This document shows positions 25,585 to 34,463 of a stretch of 64,000 nt of DNA, in pieces. The notes beneath the pieces are model-generated. The model saw only the letters and a list, made by a program, of their open reading frames with translations. It was not told the origin of the DNA and did not search any database. How positions within the stretch are numbered: the first letter of the stretch is position 1; every line of letters begins with the position of its first letter. Where the stretch lies: contig DATFGQ010000057.1 of the NCBI GenBank assembly GCA_035249305.1, forward strand, positions 7,451 to 71,450, written 5' to 3'. The translations under genes and the position numbers were made by a program. The DNA comes from DASUNP01 sp035249305 (GTDB lineage: Bacteria > Acidobacteriota > Blastocatellia > UBA7656).

Positions 25585-26086
25585 CGCTTCTCCCTCCCCT
25601 CTTTTCGAGCAGCTTGTATGTTGTCGCGTACTGGTTCTTCTCGTCGGCCGGGTAGTCGACAGATTCAACTTCGCGCCAGAGGCCACGGTCCCAGGCCGGG
25701 AAGAACGTGTCCGCCTCGACTACCGTGTGAACCTCCGTCAGGTAGATGCGGTCGGCCCGCTCGATCGACCAGGCGTATATCTCCGCGCCGCCGCAGACGA
25801 ACGCTTCCGTCTCCGCACGCTGCTCGGCCAGTTGCAGGGCTTCATCAAGCGAGTGAGCTATTAAACAGCCTTCGACTTCAAGGTCGAGGTTGCGGGTGAC
25901 GATGACGGTCTGTCGGCCGGGGAGCGCGCGGCCAATAGATTCGAAAGTCTTCCTGCCCATGATGATGTGGTGGCCCATCGTGAGCTCCCGGAATCGCTTC
26001 AGATCCGTAGACAGCCGCCAGGGCAAACGGTTGCCCTTCCCTATCCCGCCGCGCTCGTCCATTGCGACTATCAGCGACACGATCAC
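25577..26086 (-). CDS. folA: Dihydrofolate reductase
   Basis: A 169-residue NADPH-dependent enzyme reducing dihydrofolate to tetrahydrofolate. Conserved motifs: SLIVAMDERGGIGKGNRLPW (substrate loop), LPWRLSTDLKRFRELT with the catalytic acidic residue in STD, HHIIMGRKTFESIGRALPGR and FVCGGAEIYAW. The start is a GTG at 26086 that overlaps the thyA stop by 4 nt (GTGA), so the two are translationally coupled. The pairing is functional: thymidylate synthase makes the dihydrofolate that this enzyme recycles. The C-terminus overlaps phhB by 8 nt. Confidence 0.97.
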   Translation of the reverse strand: MIVSLIVAMDERGGIGKGNRLPWRLSTDLKRFRELTMGHHIIMGRKTFESIGRALPGRQTVIVTRNLDLEVEGCLIAHSLDEALQLAEQRAETEAFVCGGAEIYAWSIERADRIYLTEVHTVVEADTFFPAWDRGLWREVESVDYPADEKNQYATTYKLLEKRGGRSDD

Positions 26087-26877
26087 ACGGCCACCTCCGC
26101 TTTTATGTGCGGGTAATATTCGTAACCAACCAGCTCGAAGTCGTCGTAGTCGAATTCGAAGATCGATTTGACCGCCGGGTTGATCTTCATTCGAGGCGGC
26201 TTCAGCGGCTCGCGCGTAAGCTGTAGCTTCGCCTGCTCTATGTGATTAGAGTACAGGTGCGCGTCGCCGAGCGTGTGGATGAACTCTCCCGCCCGCAAGC
26301 CGCAGACCTGGGCTATCATCATCGTCAGCAGCGCGTAGGACGCTATGTTGAAGGGCACGCCCAGAAAGACGTCACCCGAACGCTGATAAAGCTGGCACGA
26401 GAGCTTGCCGCCCGCGACGTAAAACTGGAACAGCGCGTGGCAGGGCGGAAGCGCCATGCGGTCGATCTCGCCGACGTTCCACGCGCTGACGATCAGCCTC
26501 CTCGAATCGGGGTTACGCTTTATCTGCTCTACGAGGTCGGCGATCTGGTCTACGGTGCGGCCGTCGGCCGCGCGCCAGGACCTCCACTGCGCGCCGTAGA
26601 CGGGGCCGAGGTCGCCCGCCTCGTCGGCCCACTCGTTCCATATCTTCACGCCATGCTCTTGAAGGTATTTTACGTTCGTGTCGCCCTTCAAAAACCAGAG
26701 CAGCTCGTAGATGATCGAGCGCGTGTGCAGCCGCTTGGTCGTCAGCAGCGGGAAGCCTTCTTCGAGGTCGAACCTCATTTGATAGCCGAACACCGACAGC
26801 GTCCCCGTGCCTGTGCGGTCTTGCTTCTCGACGCCGTTTTCGAGGATATGTCTCATCAAGTCGAGATACTGTCTCAT
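26083..26877 (-). CDS. thyA: Thymidylate synthase
   Basis: This 264-residue enzyme makes dTMP from dUMP using methylene-tetrahydrofolate. Signature parts are MRQYLDLMRHILENGVEKQD, RTGTGTLSVFGYQMRFDLEE, PLLTTKRLHTRSIIYELLWF, the catalytic cysteine in LPPCHALFQFYVAGG, LSCQLYQRSGDVFLGVPFNI and FIHTLGDAHLYSNHIEQ. Length is identical to E. coli ThyA. It is the first gene of an overlapping operon with folA and phhB. Upstream, a 130-bp gap separates it from the divergent Cys-rich protein gene. Confidence 0.98.
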   Translation of the reverse strand: MRQYLDLMRHILENGVEKQDRTGTGTLSVFGYQMRFDLEEGFPLLTTKRLHTRSIIYELLWFLKGDTNVKYLQEHGVKIWNEWADEAGDLGPVYGAQWRSWRAADGRTVDQIADLVEQIKRNPDSRRLIVSAWNVGEIDRMALPPCHALFQFYVAGGKLSCQLYQRSGDVFLGVPFNIASYALLTMMIAQVCGLRAGEFIHTLGDAHLYSNHIEQAKLQLTREPLKPPRMKINPAVKSIFEFDYDDFELVGYEYYPHIKAEVAV

Positions 26878-27009
26878 TATGGATGAGAATATAGCACGGC
26901 GAGAAAAGAAGGAGAATCACTGCAAGGAAGGCGGCCGCGCTTGTTCATCAAGGTGACCGGCTCCAGCTTAAACGAATCCTGCAAGCACAGAGGTAGAGTC
27001 TTGTCCAAC

Positions 27010-28422
27010 ATGCTCGATCACATTATGATCCCCGTCACTTGCCCTACTGACTGGGAAGGGATGGCGGGCGACGACCGCGTGCGGTACTGCGCCGAATGCA
27101 AAAAGAACGTCTATAACATCTCGAAGATGACCCGCCGCGAAGCCGAGGCTCTGATCGCGACAAATCGAAACGGCTTCTGCGCCAGGATCGTCCGCAACCC
27201 GGATGGCGCAATTCTCACTCAGACGCTACCTGCGAGCCTAACTGAGGCCGGCCGTCGCGCTTCACCCGTAGCGGCCGTCGTCGTCACGGCAATCATCGGG
27301 ATAAGCCCGAACGCAGTCGCGCACTCGCCTTCGATGATGCAAAACTCTGCATCAAGCTACGCCATCGAAAAGAGGGGAACCGGAGTCAAAAAGGATTCGC
27401 AAGATGTAACGATCCAGCCGGTCACCCAACAGCAGATCGACCTGCCCCAGGCCGCCGTCTTTGTGACTCAGGGCAGAGTCCTCACGACGGCTATGATCCC
27501 GCTTCGGCAACTTTATGAGAGAAGCGATCTGGTGGTCGTGGCCCGCGCAAGCAAGTCCGTCAAGGTAAAGACCGAGGGCGAAGCGATCATGATAAAGACT
27601 CGGTTTACGGTTTCTTCAACGCATAAGGGCGCTCAACCTAAGCGGGCGATAGACATTTATCATTGGGACTACGGACAGGAGGACGGTGCTTACAGCAATG
27701 GCGGAAAGCTGCTGCTTTTTCTCAAGAACCGGCAGAACAAGGGGTATGAGCCGATCGACCGAATACGCGGCGCTAAAGAGCTGCCCGAAGCCGATCTACA
27801 GATTTGGCTTCAGCGCATCGACGAGCTTGCGGCGATGATAAGCAAGGGAAGCCCTGGCCGGGAGGAGATTGTCGAATGGTTCGTGCGATGCGCTGAACAC
27901 GCCACTACGAGGTCGGACACGTTTTGGGACCTGGAGAGATCCGCGGATGCCCTGCCCGAAGAAGAGCCTGCCGATGCAAGCCACGGCGAAGACGCTGAGG
28001 AAGCTACGGAGCTTGAGTCGGACGAAGAAGACACAGGTAAGCAGCTCTTCGCCAGGCTGTTGACGGCTGAACAAAGAGAACGGCTCACTCAGGCGCTCTT
28101 AATGATCGAGACGATTGACGAGAAAGACCTTAAGCTCATCAACCTTGTGCGGCGTTGGGATGACGGCCGCCTCCTACCGTTCCTCTTGTGGCATCTCCGA
28201 CGGATGGAAGACAATCCCCCGCGAGTGGCGACCGGGATCATAGGCTCTATAGCAGAGTTGCTCAATGACGAAGCGGTGACGAAAGCCTATGACCGTTATT
28301 ATATGGATGTCTCTTACGGAGACGAAGACGGACCCAAAGTCGACGGAGATGAGGCCAGGCAGAACCGAAGCCGCATGCTGCGAGAGTTTATCGCGCTCGT
28401 TGAGAGCAAGCTGAAGAAGTGA
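27010..28422 (+). CDS. Conserved hypothetical protein with Cys-rich N-terminal domain
   Basis: A 470-residue protein. The N-terminus has a compact Cys motif: IPVTCPTDWEGMAGDDRVRY, CAECKKNVYNISKMTRREAE and a further Cys in NGFCARIV. It could bind zinc or be redox active. Similar N-termini ending in NVYN-S recur in hypothetical proteins of Acidobacteriota. A hydrophobic stretch near residues 85-105 (ASPVAAVVVTAIIGISPNAV) may be a membrane anchor. The C-terminal half is acidic (DEEDTGKQLF region) and helical. No function is known. ATG 27010 is chosen because it gives the family-typical N-terminus; TTG 26941 or ATG 27025 are alternatives. Confidence 0.65.
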   Translation: MLDHIMIPVTCPTDWEGMAGDDRVRYCAECKKNVYNISKMTRREAEALIATNRNGFCARIVRNPDGAILTQTLPASLTEAGRRASPVAAVVVTAIIGISPNAVAHSPSMMQNSASSYAIEKRGTGVKKDSQDVTIQPVTQQQIDLPQAAVFVTQGRVLTTAMIPLRQLYERSDLVVVARASKSVKVKTEGEAIMIKTRFTVSSTHKGAQPKRAIDIYHWDYGQEDGAYSNGGKLLLFLKNRQNKGYEPIDRIRGAKELPEADLQIWLQRIDELAAMISKGSPGREEIVEWFVRCAEHATTRSDTFWDLERSADALPEEEPADASHGEDAEEATELESDEEDTGKQLFARLLTAEQRERLTQALLMIETIDEKDLKLINLVRRWDDGRLLPFLLWHLRRMEDNPPRVATGIIGSIAELLNDEAVTKAYDRYYMDVSYGDEDGPKVDGDEARQNRSRMLREFIALVESKLKK

Positions 28423-28430
28423 GTCGCCTA

Positions 28431-29663
28431 TCAACCGGCCTCTGCGGCGAGCGACCGCATGATCTTTTCTATCCTCGTCCTGATGGCGCGGTCCTTCTCA
28501 GACTTGAGCAGCCCTTTCAGAATCGGCTCTGAGAACCGCCCGTGTTTAGCGATGATCGCCCTGGCGGTCGTCTCGATGCCGGATCGCGTGCCGGGCAGGC
28601 GGGCGATCTGCTGCCGGAGCGTCGCTTCCGTCTCGGGCGTAATGACTTCTAAGCGGCCTACCATGACGCGCGTGAGCCCGGCCGGGCGCGGCTCGATCTC
28701 GATGGGAAGGATCGTGTCGGTCGTTTGACGAGGGAGGATGTAGAAGACGCGCAGCCCTTCTTCGAACCACGAATCGCGCCATGTCTTTATCATCGCCTTC
28801 GCTTCCTTCTCGTAAAGCCCCGAGCCGACCAGGATCATCTCAAGCTCGCTTTCCAGAGCTACAATCGTGCTGTCGAGCCGCGGGCGTTCGAGCGCGATCT
28901 CTCCGCCGAACGCGTCGTGGACTCGGTAGCCGATCCTGCCATATTGATTCTCGAACAACACAAACTGCGGGATGAGATTGTCGCCGGTGTTTTTCATTAC
29001 CACGCGGTCGCCGCGAATCATAGCCGCAAGCGGGAGGTCGAACGCGCCGACGCCGCGATAGAAAAGGAATTTTTCATGCTGCCGGGTCACCTGCCATTTT
29101 TCATGCCCGCAGACGCGGACGGGCGCGGCCTCTGTCTCGCGCGCGGGGTAGTAGTGGCTATTGGCCGATTCGACTGGGAGGCTCACGTCTGCGCCGGGCA
29201 TCACTTTAATGCGGCCCCAGTCGATCCCGCCGTGAACGTTACGCGCCTGGGGATACCATTCGGTGATCTTGCCCTTCGGGAACTCGACCTTCACGGAGAC
29301 ATCCGTCTCGCGGTCGGCATAAAAATAGAGAACAGGCGTCTCCATTCTCACACGCGCCTCCAGATTACACTTGAGGCAGCGACCGTGGCGCAGCCCCCGG
29401 TCGGGCGAATTCTCGGAAGCGGCGTAAACGAAGCTCGGCAGGTCGCTAGCCCCGCCGAGCGCGCGCCACTCGACCCCCGCGCCGTCCTTGCCCGCGATAG
29501 ATGTGAAGGTGCCCCACTCGTGCACGATCAGGAGGTCGGTCTGGTCAGGGGCGGCTTGCGTGATCTCTTGGTTCTGGGAAGCTGTCTGAGACGCGATCAG
29601 CGCGACCAGAGTTAAAGCGATGAGGCTTTGAAATGCTAAGCGCAGGCGGGCTTGACTCTTCAT
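28431..29663 (-). CDS. Conserved exported hypothetical protein
   Basis: A 410-residue protein that I do not assign to a named family. It has a signal peptide (LAFQSLIALTLVALIASQTA) and starts with LLIVHEWGTFTSIAGKDGAG, a conserved opening in hypothetical proteins of Planctomycetota and Acidobacteriota. There is a pair of cysteines in HGRCLKCNLEARVRMETPVL and a mostly beta-stranded middle region. The C-terminus (residues 330-410) is helical, resembling HEAT-like repeats (LLKSEKDRAIRTRIEKIM). GGAGGACC precedes ATG 29663, fixing the start. It is convergent with the Cys-rich gene, 8 bp away, with no obvious terminator between them. Confidence 0.7.
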   Translation of the reverse strand: MKSQARLRLAFQSLIALTLVALIASQTASQNQEITQAAPDQTDLLIVHEWGTFTSIAGKDGAGVEWRALGGASDLPSFVYAASENSPDRGLRHGRCLKCNLEARVRMETPVLYFYADRETDVSVKVEFPKGKITEWYPQARNVHGGIDWGRIKVMPGADVSLPVESANSHYYPARETEAAPVRVCGHEKWQVTRQHEKFLFYRGVGAFDLPLAAMIRGDRVVMKNTGDNLIPQFVLFENQYGRIGYRVHDAFGGEIALERPRLDSTIVALESELEMILVGSGLYEKEAKAMIKTWRDSWFEEGLRVFYILPRQTTDTILPIEIEPRPAGLTRVMVGRLEVITPETEATLRQQIARLPGTRSGIETTARAIIAKHGRFSEPILKGLLKSEKDRAIRTRIEKIMRSLAAEAG

Positions 29664-29724
29664 CTTCGGTCCTCCTGGGAATCGAGTTCCCCGCTCCATC
29701 CGTTGAGTGAACGGCGAGCAGTTT

Positions 29725-29922
29725 TCATCTTGCGAACGGATAATTGACGTACTCTCTCGACCAGGGCTCGGCGATCTTCAGCCGATCGGCGTATCGCTTC
29801 GCCGGGTTGAAAAAGAGCGCGCCGAGCGTGCCGCGTTTGAAAGAAAAATCCAGCGCGAACGGCGAGATATTGATGCCGCTACGCGGCGTCATTGCCGCAA
29901 TCGCCGCACCGCTACGCGGCAT
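29725..29922 (-). other. Short open frame, possibly a gene remnant
   Basis: This 65-codon frame lies in the 294-bp gap between two minus-strand genes. Its second half (FKRGTLGALFFNPAKRYADR, then PWSREYVNYPFAR) has a protein-like composition. Its first half is encoded by repeated GCCGCTACGCGGC palindromes at about 29875-29921. I recognise no family. It could be the C-terminus of a decayed gene interrupted by a palindromic repeat; an intact small gene is less likely. Confidence 0.25.
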
Positions 29923-29957
29923 CCAGATTTCGATTTATTCACACGCTTCAACTAAGA

Positions 29958-31085
29958 TTAAAACCAGACCAGATCAAGGTACTCTTTCCACAATTCAAGA
30001 TCGACCATCTTCGGGTCTAACCGCATCAGCCCCGCGCGCGTGACTCCTTTGGGCAAGCCGACCAGCGCGATCATCCTGTCCAGAACTTTTTTCCTGCCCG
30101 CCTCGTCTACACGCGGGAGCAGGTGCCAGAGCGTGAGCGTGTCGCGCGCGCGAGCTTCACTCAACACGACCGCGAGAGACTCTTCGCCGCCGCCATCGAA
30201 ATCATATTGTTCGAGCGCCTGTCGAAACCTGTCCGACGTATCATCAAAGTAAGGCGTGCCGGGTCCGACGCCCGCCCGCAGCAAGCACATCGTTCCGACA
30301 GGGACGTAAGAGTTGCGCCCATCCCGCACGAGCTCGACCCAACCCACCGTCACGTGCAACAACCCGTTGCCGGCCTCGTCCACTTCGAGCGAATAGACAC
30401 AGCCTAAATCGATGGCTACGGCTGACGGCGTGTCTACAAAGAAGAGTCGTGGCGGCGCGGTGATCTTCGCTTCTATCGAGCCTCGGTCGAGGGCAAGGCG
30501 GTGCTCATCCTCGCTCGTCTCGACGAGCCTCATCCGCGTGTTCGGCTCGACCTCGACCTCCCCGATGTCCGCGACCTCGATCCGCGCGCGCGAGGCGGAG
30601 TCGGTTTCTAGCGCGCCGCCTACGGCCAGGCGGCCCGTCTCATTGATCCCGCGCGAATCGACCTTCGGGCTCCCCTCGATCGCCGCGACGGCCCATGAAG
30701 GTTTAGAAGGGTCTTGATTAGAAGGATCTTGCTTGTTGCGGTCTTGCCTCACATACAGCGCCACGGCTACGGCCGCCGCTACGACGAGCGCCGCGGTGGC
30801 AAAGGTGAGCGCGGGCGAGCCAAGCCAGAAACGCTTGCCCGCCGGTTTGACTTGGCGATTGTTCGACGATTTATCGAGAGACGCTTCGATCTCGCTCCAC
30901 AGCGAAGCGGGCGCAGGGACCTGCGGCAGGCGCTCGGCGAGGTGTATGCCGAGCTCGATCTCTTCTTTCTCGGCGCTGCACCTGTGGCAGCGCGACAGGT
31001 GCTCGCGGACGCGGCTCGCGTCGTCAGCGTCGAGCTCGCCCTGGCAGTAGGCCGAGAGTTTTTTTATCACGTGACGATCAAACAT
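29958..31085 (-). CDS. Anti-sigma factor with zinc finger and FecR-like domain
   Basis: A 375-residue membrane regulator paired with the ECF sigma factor upstream. The N-terminus has a zf-HC2 anti-sigma zinc finger (LSAYCQGELDADDASRVREH, then LSRCHRCSAEKEE with H-x3-C-x2-C). A transmembrane helix follows near residues 95-118 (LTFATAALVVAAAVAVALYV). The outer part is FecR-like (GALETDSASRARIEVADIGE, RLALDRGSIEAKITAPPRLF, VDTPSAVAIDLGCVYSLEVD). The start at ATG 31085 lies 1 nt after the sigma stop, which suggests coupled translation; an upstream ATG at 31109 is possible. It should hold the sigma factor inactive until a signal at the envelope. Confidence 0.85.
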   Translation of the reverse strand: MFDRHVIKKLSAYCQGELDADDASRVREHLSRCHRCSAEKEEIELGIHLAERLPQVPAPASLWSEIEASLDKSSNNRQVKPAGKRFWLGSPALTFATAALVVAAAVAVALYVRQDRNKQDPSNQDPSKPSWAVAAIEGSPKVDSRGINETGRLAVGGALETDSASRARIEVADIGEVEVEPNTRMRLVETSEDEHRLALDRGSIEAKITAPPRLFFVDTPSAVAIDLGCVYSLEVDEAGNGLLHVTVGWVELVRDGRNSYVPVGTMCLLRAGVGPGTPYFDDTSDRFRQALEQYDFDGGGEESLAVVLSEARARDTLTLWHLLPRVDEAGRKKVLDRMIALVGLPKGVTRAGLMRLDPKMVDLELWKEYLDLVWF

Positions 31086-31086
31086 T

Positions 31087-31674
31087 TCATTTTCCCGCAA
31101 TGACTTCATCGCGCAAGAACGAGAGCTTGCGCGCCAGAGTTTTGTGACCGCGATTCAGGCGCGAGGCGACCGTGCCCTTCGAGCATCCGAGCGCCTCGGC
31201 GATCTCTTCGTAGGAGAGCCCTTCGACATACTTGAGCAGGATCGGGAGCCGCAGCTTAGGGCTGAGGTCGGCGATCGCGGCCTTCACCGACGCGGCCACC
31301 TCGCGGCGGCGGTATGACTCTTCTTGCGAGCTGCGCGTGACCATGTTCTTCACCTCCACCTCGGGGTTGAAAGGGACGAAACGACGCCGCTTTCTCTGCT
31401 CATCGACGCACGTGTTTACGACTATGCGGTAGAGCCAGGTCGTAAACTCCGAGTCGTGGCGGAATTGGGCGATAGCGCTGAAGAGCTTCAGAAAGACCTG
31501 TTGTGCGGCGTCGCTCGCCATAGACTCGTCGCCGCAGAAATGGAAGGCGACGCTGTAGACCTTATCCTTGTAGGCTTCAAACAGATGTTGAAAAGCGACG
31601 CGGTCGCCCCGCTTGCAGGCTTCTATGGTCTGAGCATCGATTTCGCGTTCTCTCATCAGCGAGGGTCGCCCCAT
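31087..31674 (-). CDS. ECF-family RNA polymerase sigma factor
   Basis: A 195-residue extracytoplasmic-function sigma factor. Region 2 is clear (HLFEAYKDKVYSVAFHFCGD, DAAQQVFLKLFSAIAQFRHD, FTTWLYRIVVNTCVDEQRKR), and region 4 has the helix-turn-helix LPILLKYVEGLSYEEIAEAL followed by GCSKGTVASRLNRGHKTLA. ATG 31674 is used; the TTG 9 bp upstream and the ATG at 31656 are alternatives. It is cotranscribed with its zinc-finger anti-sigma factor directly downstream. Regulon and stimulus are unknown, but the divergent gene at 31805 encodes a secreted propeller, a possible target. Confidence 0.92.
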   Translation of the reverse strand: MGRPSLMREREIDAQTIEACKRGDRVAFQHLFEAYKDKVYSVAFHFCGDESMASDAAQQVFLKLFSAIAQFRHDSEFTTWLYRIVVNTCVDEQRKRRRFVPFNPEVEVKNMVTRSSQEESYRRREVAASVKAAIADLSPKLRLPILLKYVEGLSYEEIAEALGCSKGTVASRLNRGHKTLARKLSFLRDEVIAGK

Positions 31675-31725
31675 TCCGATCAAGCCATCCCTACGTTCAA
31701 CAGTTTAGACGGACAGCGACGCAGT

Positions 31726-31755
31726 TTGCTTCCATTTTTTTGCTTAATGTATAAT
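31726..31755 (+). promoter_or_regulatory. Sigma-70-type promoter upstream of the FG-GAP gene
   Basis: TTGCTT at 31726-31731 and a perfect TATAAT at 31750-31755 are separated by 18 bp. The predicted transcript starts about 40 nt upstream of ATG 31805. Strand and position fit the FG-GAP gene. Confidence 0.55.
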
Positions 31756-31804
31756 TTTCAACTCCTCGGGGTAACACTGTTTCAATCTCAACGACAGGGG
31801 TCTT

Positions 31805-34138
31805 ATGATCAAAACGGGAATAGCGATACGGGTCGGTCTGATCTTAGCAATAATCTCTCTTCTGTCGCTGCCGCGCACTTCGCCCACTTCTTCGGCGCAG
31901 AGCGGCGGCGTAGAGCTTGCCGTCGACACGGCGAACCTGAACCAGGACGGGCTGCTTGCGATCTTCGGCGACCTGCGCTTCGGAGGCGACATAGGGCTTC
32001 CGGTAGGCGCGGGCGACATCAACGGCGATAATCGCGCTGACGTGATCTTCTGCCAGATGTATGCCAGCGCGGGACCGGGCAACCGGCAGAACAATGGGCA
32101 GGTCAATTTCTACATCAGTGACGGGCGCGACAGCGGCGTCGTGGACGCTTCGACAAACCCGCCGAACATCTTCCACTTGATAGGCCAGAACTCAGGCGAC
32201 CTGCTGGGGACTTCCGTAGCCACGGGCGACGTGAACGGCGACGGGCTGCGCGACGTGGCGCTAGGGGTCTTCGGAGACGATGGCCCCGGCAACTCGCGAT
32301 TCAACGCGGGCGGGGTCACTCTCGTTTTAGGCTCGACCAATTTTAATCTGCGCGCGGATTTGGCGACCGCCGATGGCAACCCTCCGCCCGGTGTCATCAC
32401 CATTCACGGCGCGAGAGCCAATTCGCGCACGGGCATCTGGGTAGACATCGGCGATCTGGATGGCGACGGCTTTGGCGACATCGTCATGGGCTCGGACCAG
32501 ATCAACAGGGAGGGAGGTTTTCACGCGGGCGGCGCGTGCGTCCTGTTCGGCTCGCCTTCGCTCCCTTCGGTAATCGATCTTGCGGGCAATCAGCCCGGCG
32601 TGCGGATGGCGACTATACTCGGCGTAGACGAGGAAGACCACTGGGGCTCGGCCTTCCACGTGGGTGATATTAATGGCGACGGCCTCGGCGACCTGGCGAT
32701 TGCCGGAGCCATATTCCGCGATTCGGCTTCATACGTCACGCCGGACGATCAAGGCAGCGGCCACGACGCGCGCGCGGCGAACTTCAACGGCACGCGGCCC
32801 GGCGCGGGAGAGGTCTACGTCATTTACGGGTCGCGCAATTTTCCTGCTCAGGTCGATTTAAGAAATCCTCCGCCCGGCTCCACTCACGTCATAGGCGCGC
32901 AGCAGTTAGATTTCCTGGGCTCGCAAATTCACAGCGCGGACCTGAACGGCGACGGCAGGCGCGAGTTGATAATCGGCGCGCTCCAGGCTAACGCGCCCGA
33001 CAACCGCGGGAGGACCGGCGCGGTTTACATATTCTACGGCTCGCCGCAGTTGCAGGGGGCGACCGTCGATCTTGCGGTCCCGAATAATTCAGGGCTTCAG
33101 ATCTCCAGCATCTACGGCGAAGAGAGCCTCGACTGCGGCGGCGATTCCGTCCGCTCGTTCGACATAAATAAAGATGGGCTCTCAGACCTGTTCATCGGAA
33201 GCCCCGAGCACACGCTCGGGCCTGAAGACGTAGGCGAGATGCGCTCGGACGCGGGCGACACTAAATTCATCTTCGGCCAGCGCGCGTTTCTCCCGGCGGT
33301 AATCAAGCTGTGGGACCCGCCGGCAAGCCCTCGGGTGTTCCGTCTTGCCGGCGCGCAGGGCGAGCAGCAAGGCATAGACGGCGGCGACGAGATGTCTTAC
33401 AGGCTCACGGGCGGAGACGTTGACGGAGATGGCTTTGTCGACTACATCGCCAACGCGATGCACGGCGACGGGTTCGGCAATCGGGCTACGAACGCGGGCG
33501 AAGTCTACGTCTTCAGCGGCAAGAAGCTCTCGGCCAGGTTAGGCATGCTCCCGCCGAGCACATTGCCCGCGCCCGTGATCTCGCTAGCGCGCCTGTTGTC
33601 AAACGGCCAGGCGACTGACCAGGCCGCCGCCGGCCAGAGCGGGTTGCAGGTGAGGATCGAATTGGGGCAAGGCAGCGTCACGCCCGACACAGAGGTTACG
33701 ATCAACGGCGTCGTAGTAAGCTGGCGCGCGGCCGGGGCTGCGATAATAGTTGATCTGGACGAGAATCCGGCGATAAGAAACAGCGTGGGCGCGCTTACGA
33801 TCCGAGTGCGGAGGACCGAGCCGCTTTCTGAGTTTTCGAACGAAGTGACGGCGGGCCGTTTGACCGGGCCGGAGATAACCTCGCTCGGCGTGAAGAGAAA
33901 GAGCGGCGGCAAAGTTAAACTGACTGTCAGAGGGACGGGCTTTCAGACAAGCTCGAACGTGACGGTGCTCAATCAAAACGGGCAGGCAATCGCGCTCAAA
34001 TCGGTTTCAATCAATTCTAGCGAATCGATCGTGGTTGTGATAAAGGGGAGCGCGGCCCCTCCGGGCACGACCTTGCGCGTGAGGGTGACCAACCTCGCTG
34101 GCATTCAATCGAACGAGCGCAGCATCTCGGTCCCGTGA
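31805..34138 (+). CDS. Secreted FG-GAP/integrin-alpha-like seven-bladed propeller protein
   Basis: A 777-residue exported protein. A signal peptide (IRVGLILAIISLLSLPRTSP) is followed by seven FG-GAP repeats, each with a calcium-binding D-x-D/N-x-D-G loop: DINGDNRADV, DVNGDGLRDV, DLDGDGFGDI, DINGDGLGDL, DLNGDGRREL, DINKDGLSDL and DVDGDGFVDY. This predicts one complete integrin-alpha-type propeller over residues 30-590. The C-terminal 180 residues form two Ig-like modules (PAPVISLARLLSNGQATDQA and GPEITSLGVKRKSGGKVKLT). There is no visible sortase or type IX signal. Role unknown, probably surface adhesion or binding. Confidence 0.88.
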   Translation: MIKTGIAIRVGLILAIISLLSLPRTSPTSSAQSGGVELAVDTANLNQDGLLAIFGDLRFGGDIGLPVGAGDINGDNRADVIFCQMYASAGPGNRQNNGQVNFYISDGRDSGVVDASTNPPNIFHLIGQNSGDLLGTSVATGDVNGDGLRDVALGVFGDDGPGNSRFNAGGVTLVLGSTNFNLRADLATADGNPPPGVITIHGARANSRTGIWVDIGDLDGDGFGDIVMGSDQINREGGFHAGGACVLFGSPSLPSVIDLAGNQPGVRMATILGVDEEDHWGSAFHVGDINGDGLGDLAIAGAIFRDSASYVTPDDQGSGHDARAANFNGTRPGAGEVYVIYGSRNFPAQVDLRNPPPGSTHVIGAQQLDFLGSQIHSADLNGDGRRELIIGALQANAPDNRGRTGAVYIFYGSPQLQGATVDLAVPNNSGLQISSIYGEESLDCGGDSVRSFDINKDGLSDLFIGSPEHTLGPEDVGEMRSDAGDTKFIFGQRAFLPAVIKLWDPPASPRVFRLAGAQGEQQGIDGGDEMSYRLTGGDVDGDGFVDYIANAMHGDGFGNRATNAGEVYVFSGKKLSARLGMLPPSTLPAPVISLARLLSNGQATDQAAAGQSGLQVRIELGQGSVTPDTEVTINGVVVSWRAAGAAIIVDLDENPAIRNSVGALTIRVRRTEPLSEFSNEVTAGRLTGPEITSLGVKRKSGGKVKLTVRGTGFQTSSNVTVLNQNGQAIALKSVSINSSESIVVVIKGSAAPPGTTLRVRVTNLAGIQSNERSISVP

Positions 34139-34142
34139 TGAT

Positions 34143-34216
34143 TTAGCCACAGAGACGCGGAGACACGGAGACAAGAAGAATAAAAAAACTCTGTGCCTCC
34201 GCGTCTCTGTGGCTAA
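34143..34216. repeat. CACAGAGA-unit hairpin repeat, copy 1
   Basis: A left arm beginning TTAGCCACAGAGACGCGGAG pairs with a right arm ending in CGCGTCTCTGTGGCTAA, around an A-rich centre. Units of about 8 bp vary between CACAGAGA and GCGGAGAC. A second copy lies at 48084-48152. It starts 4 bp after the FG-GAP stop. Confidence 0.8.
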
Positions 34217-34289
34217 TCCGAACTGTTTAGATTTAAGCTGGTAGTTGCGCTGATTGTCAGTTTTCCATTATCGTATCTGTTCGAGTCAT

Positions 34290-34371
34290 GCGAAAGTGGC
34301 GGAACCGGTAGACGCGCACGGCTTAGGACCGTGTCCCGTAAGGGGTGGGGGTTCGAGTCCCCCCTTTCGCA
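34290..34371 (+). tRNA. tRNA-Leu (TAG)
   Basis: Acceptor GCGAAAG pairs with CTTTCGC, D-arm GGCGGAACCGGTAGACGC, anticodon stem CACGG/CCGTG with loop CTTAGGA (anticodon TAG), a long variable arm around TCCCGTAAGGGG, and T-arm GGTTCGAGTCC. The long variable arm is typical for Leu. CCA is not encoded, unlike in the tRNA-Gly at 3815. Confidence 0.95.
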
Positions 34372-34463
34372 CTTATTTAAGAAGCAGCAAGCAGAAGGTG
34401 AGCCGTAGACGCTGCCTTCTGCTTCTTGCTTTCCGGCATCCCTAACCACGAGGAAGAACTGTC

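Noticed and set aside
34143..34216. Intrinsic terminator of the FG-GAP gene
   Set aside because: The hairpin could stop transcription, but the same repeat occurs elsewhere and there is no U-tract, so it is listed as a repeat.
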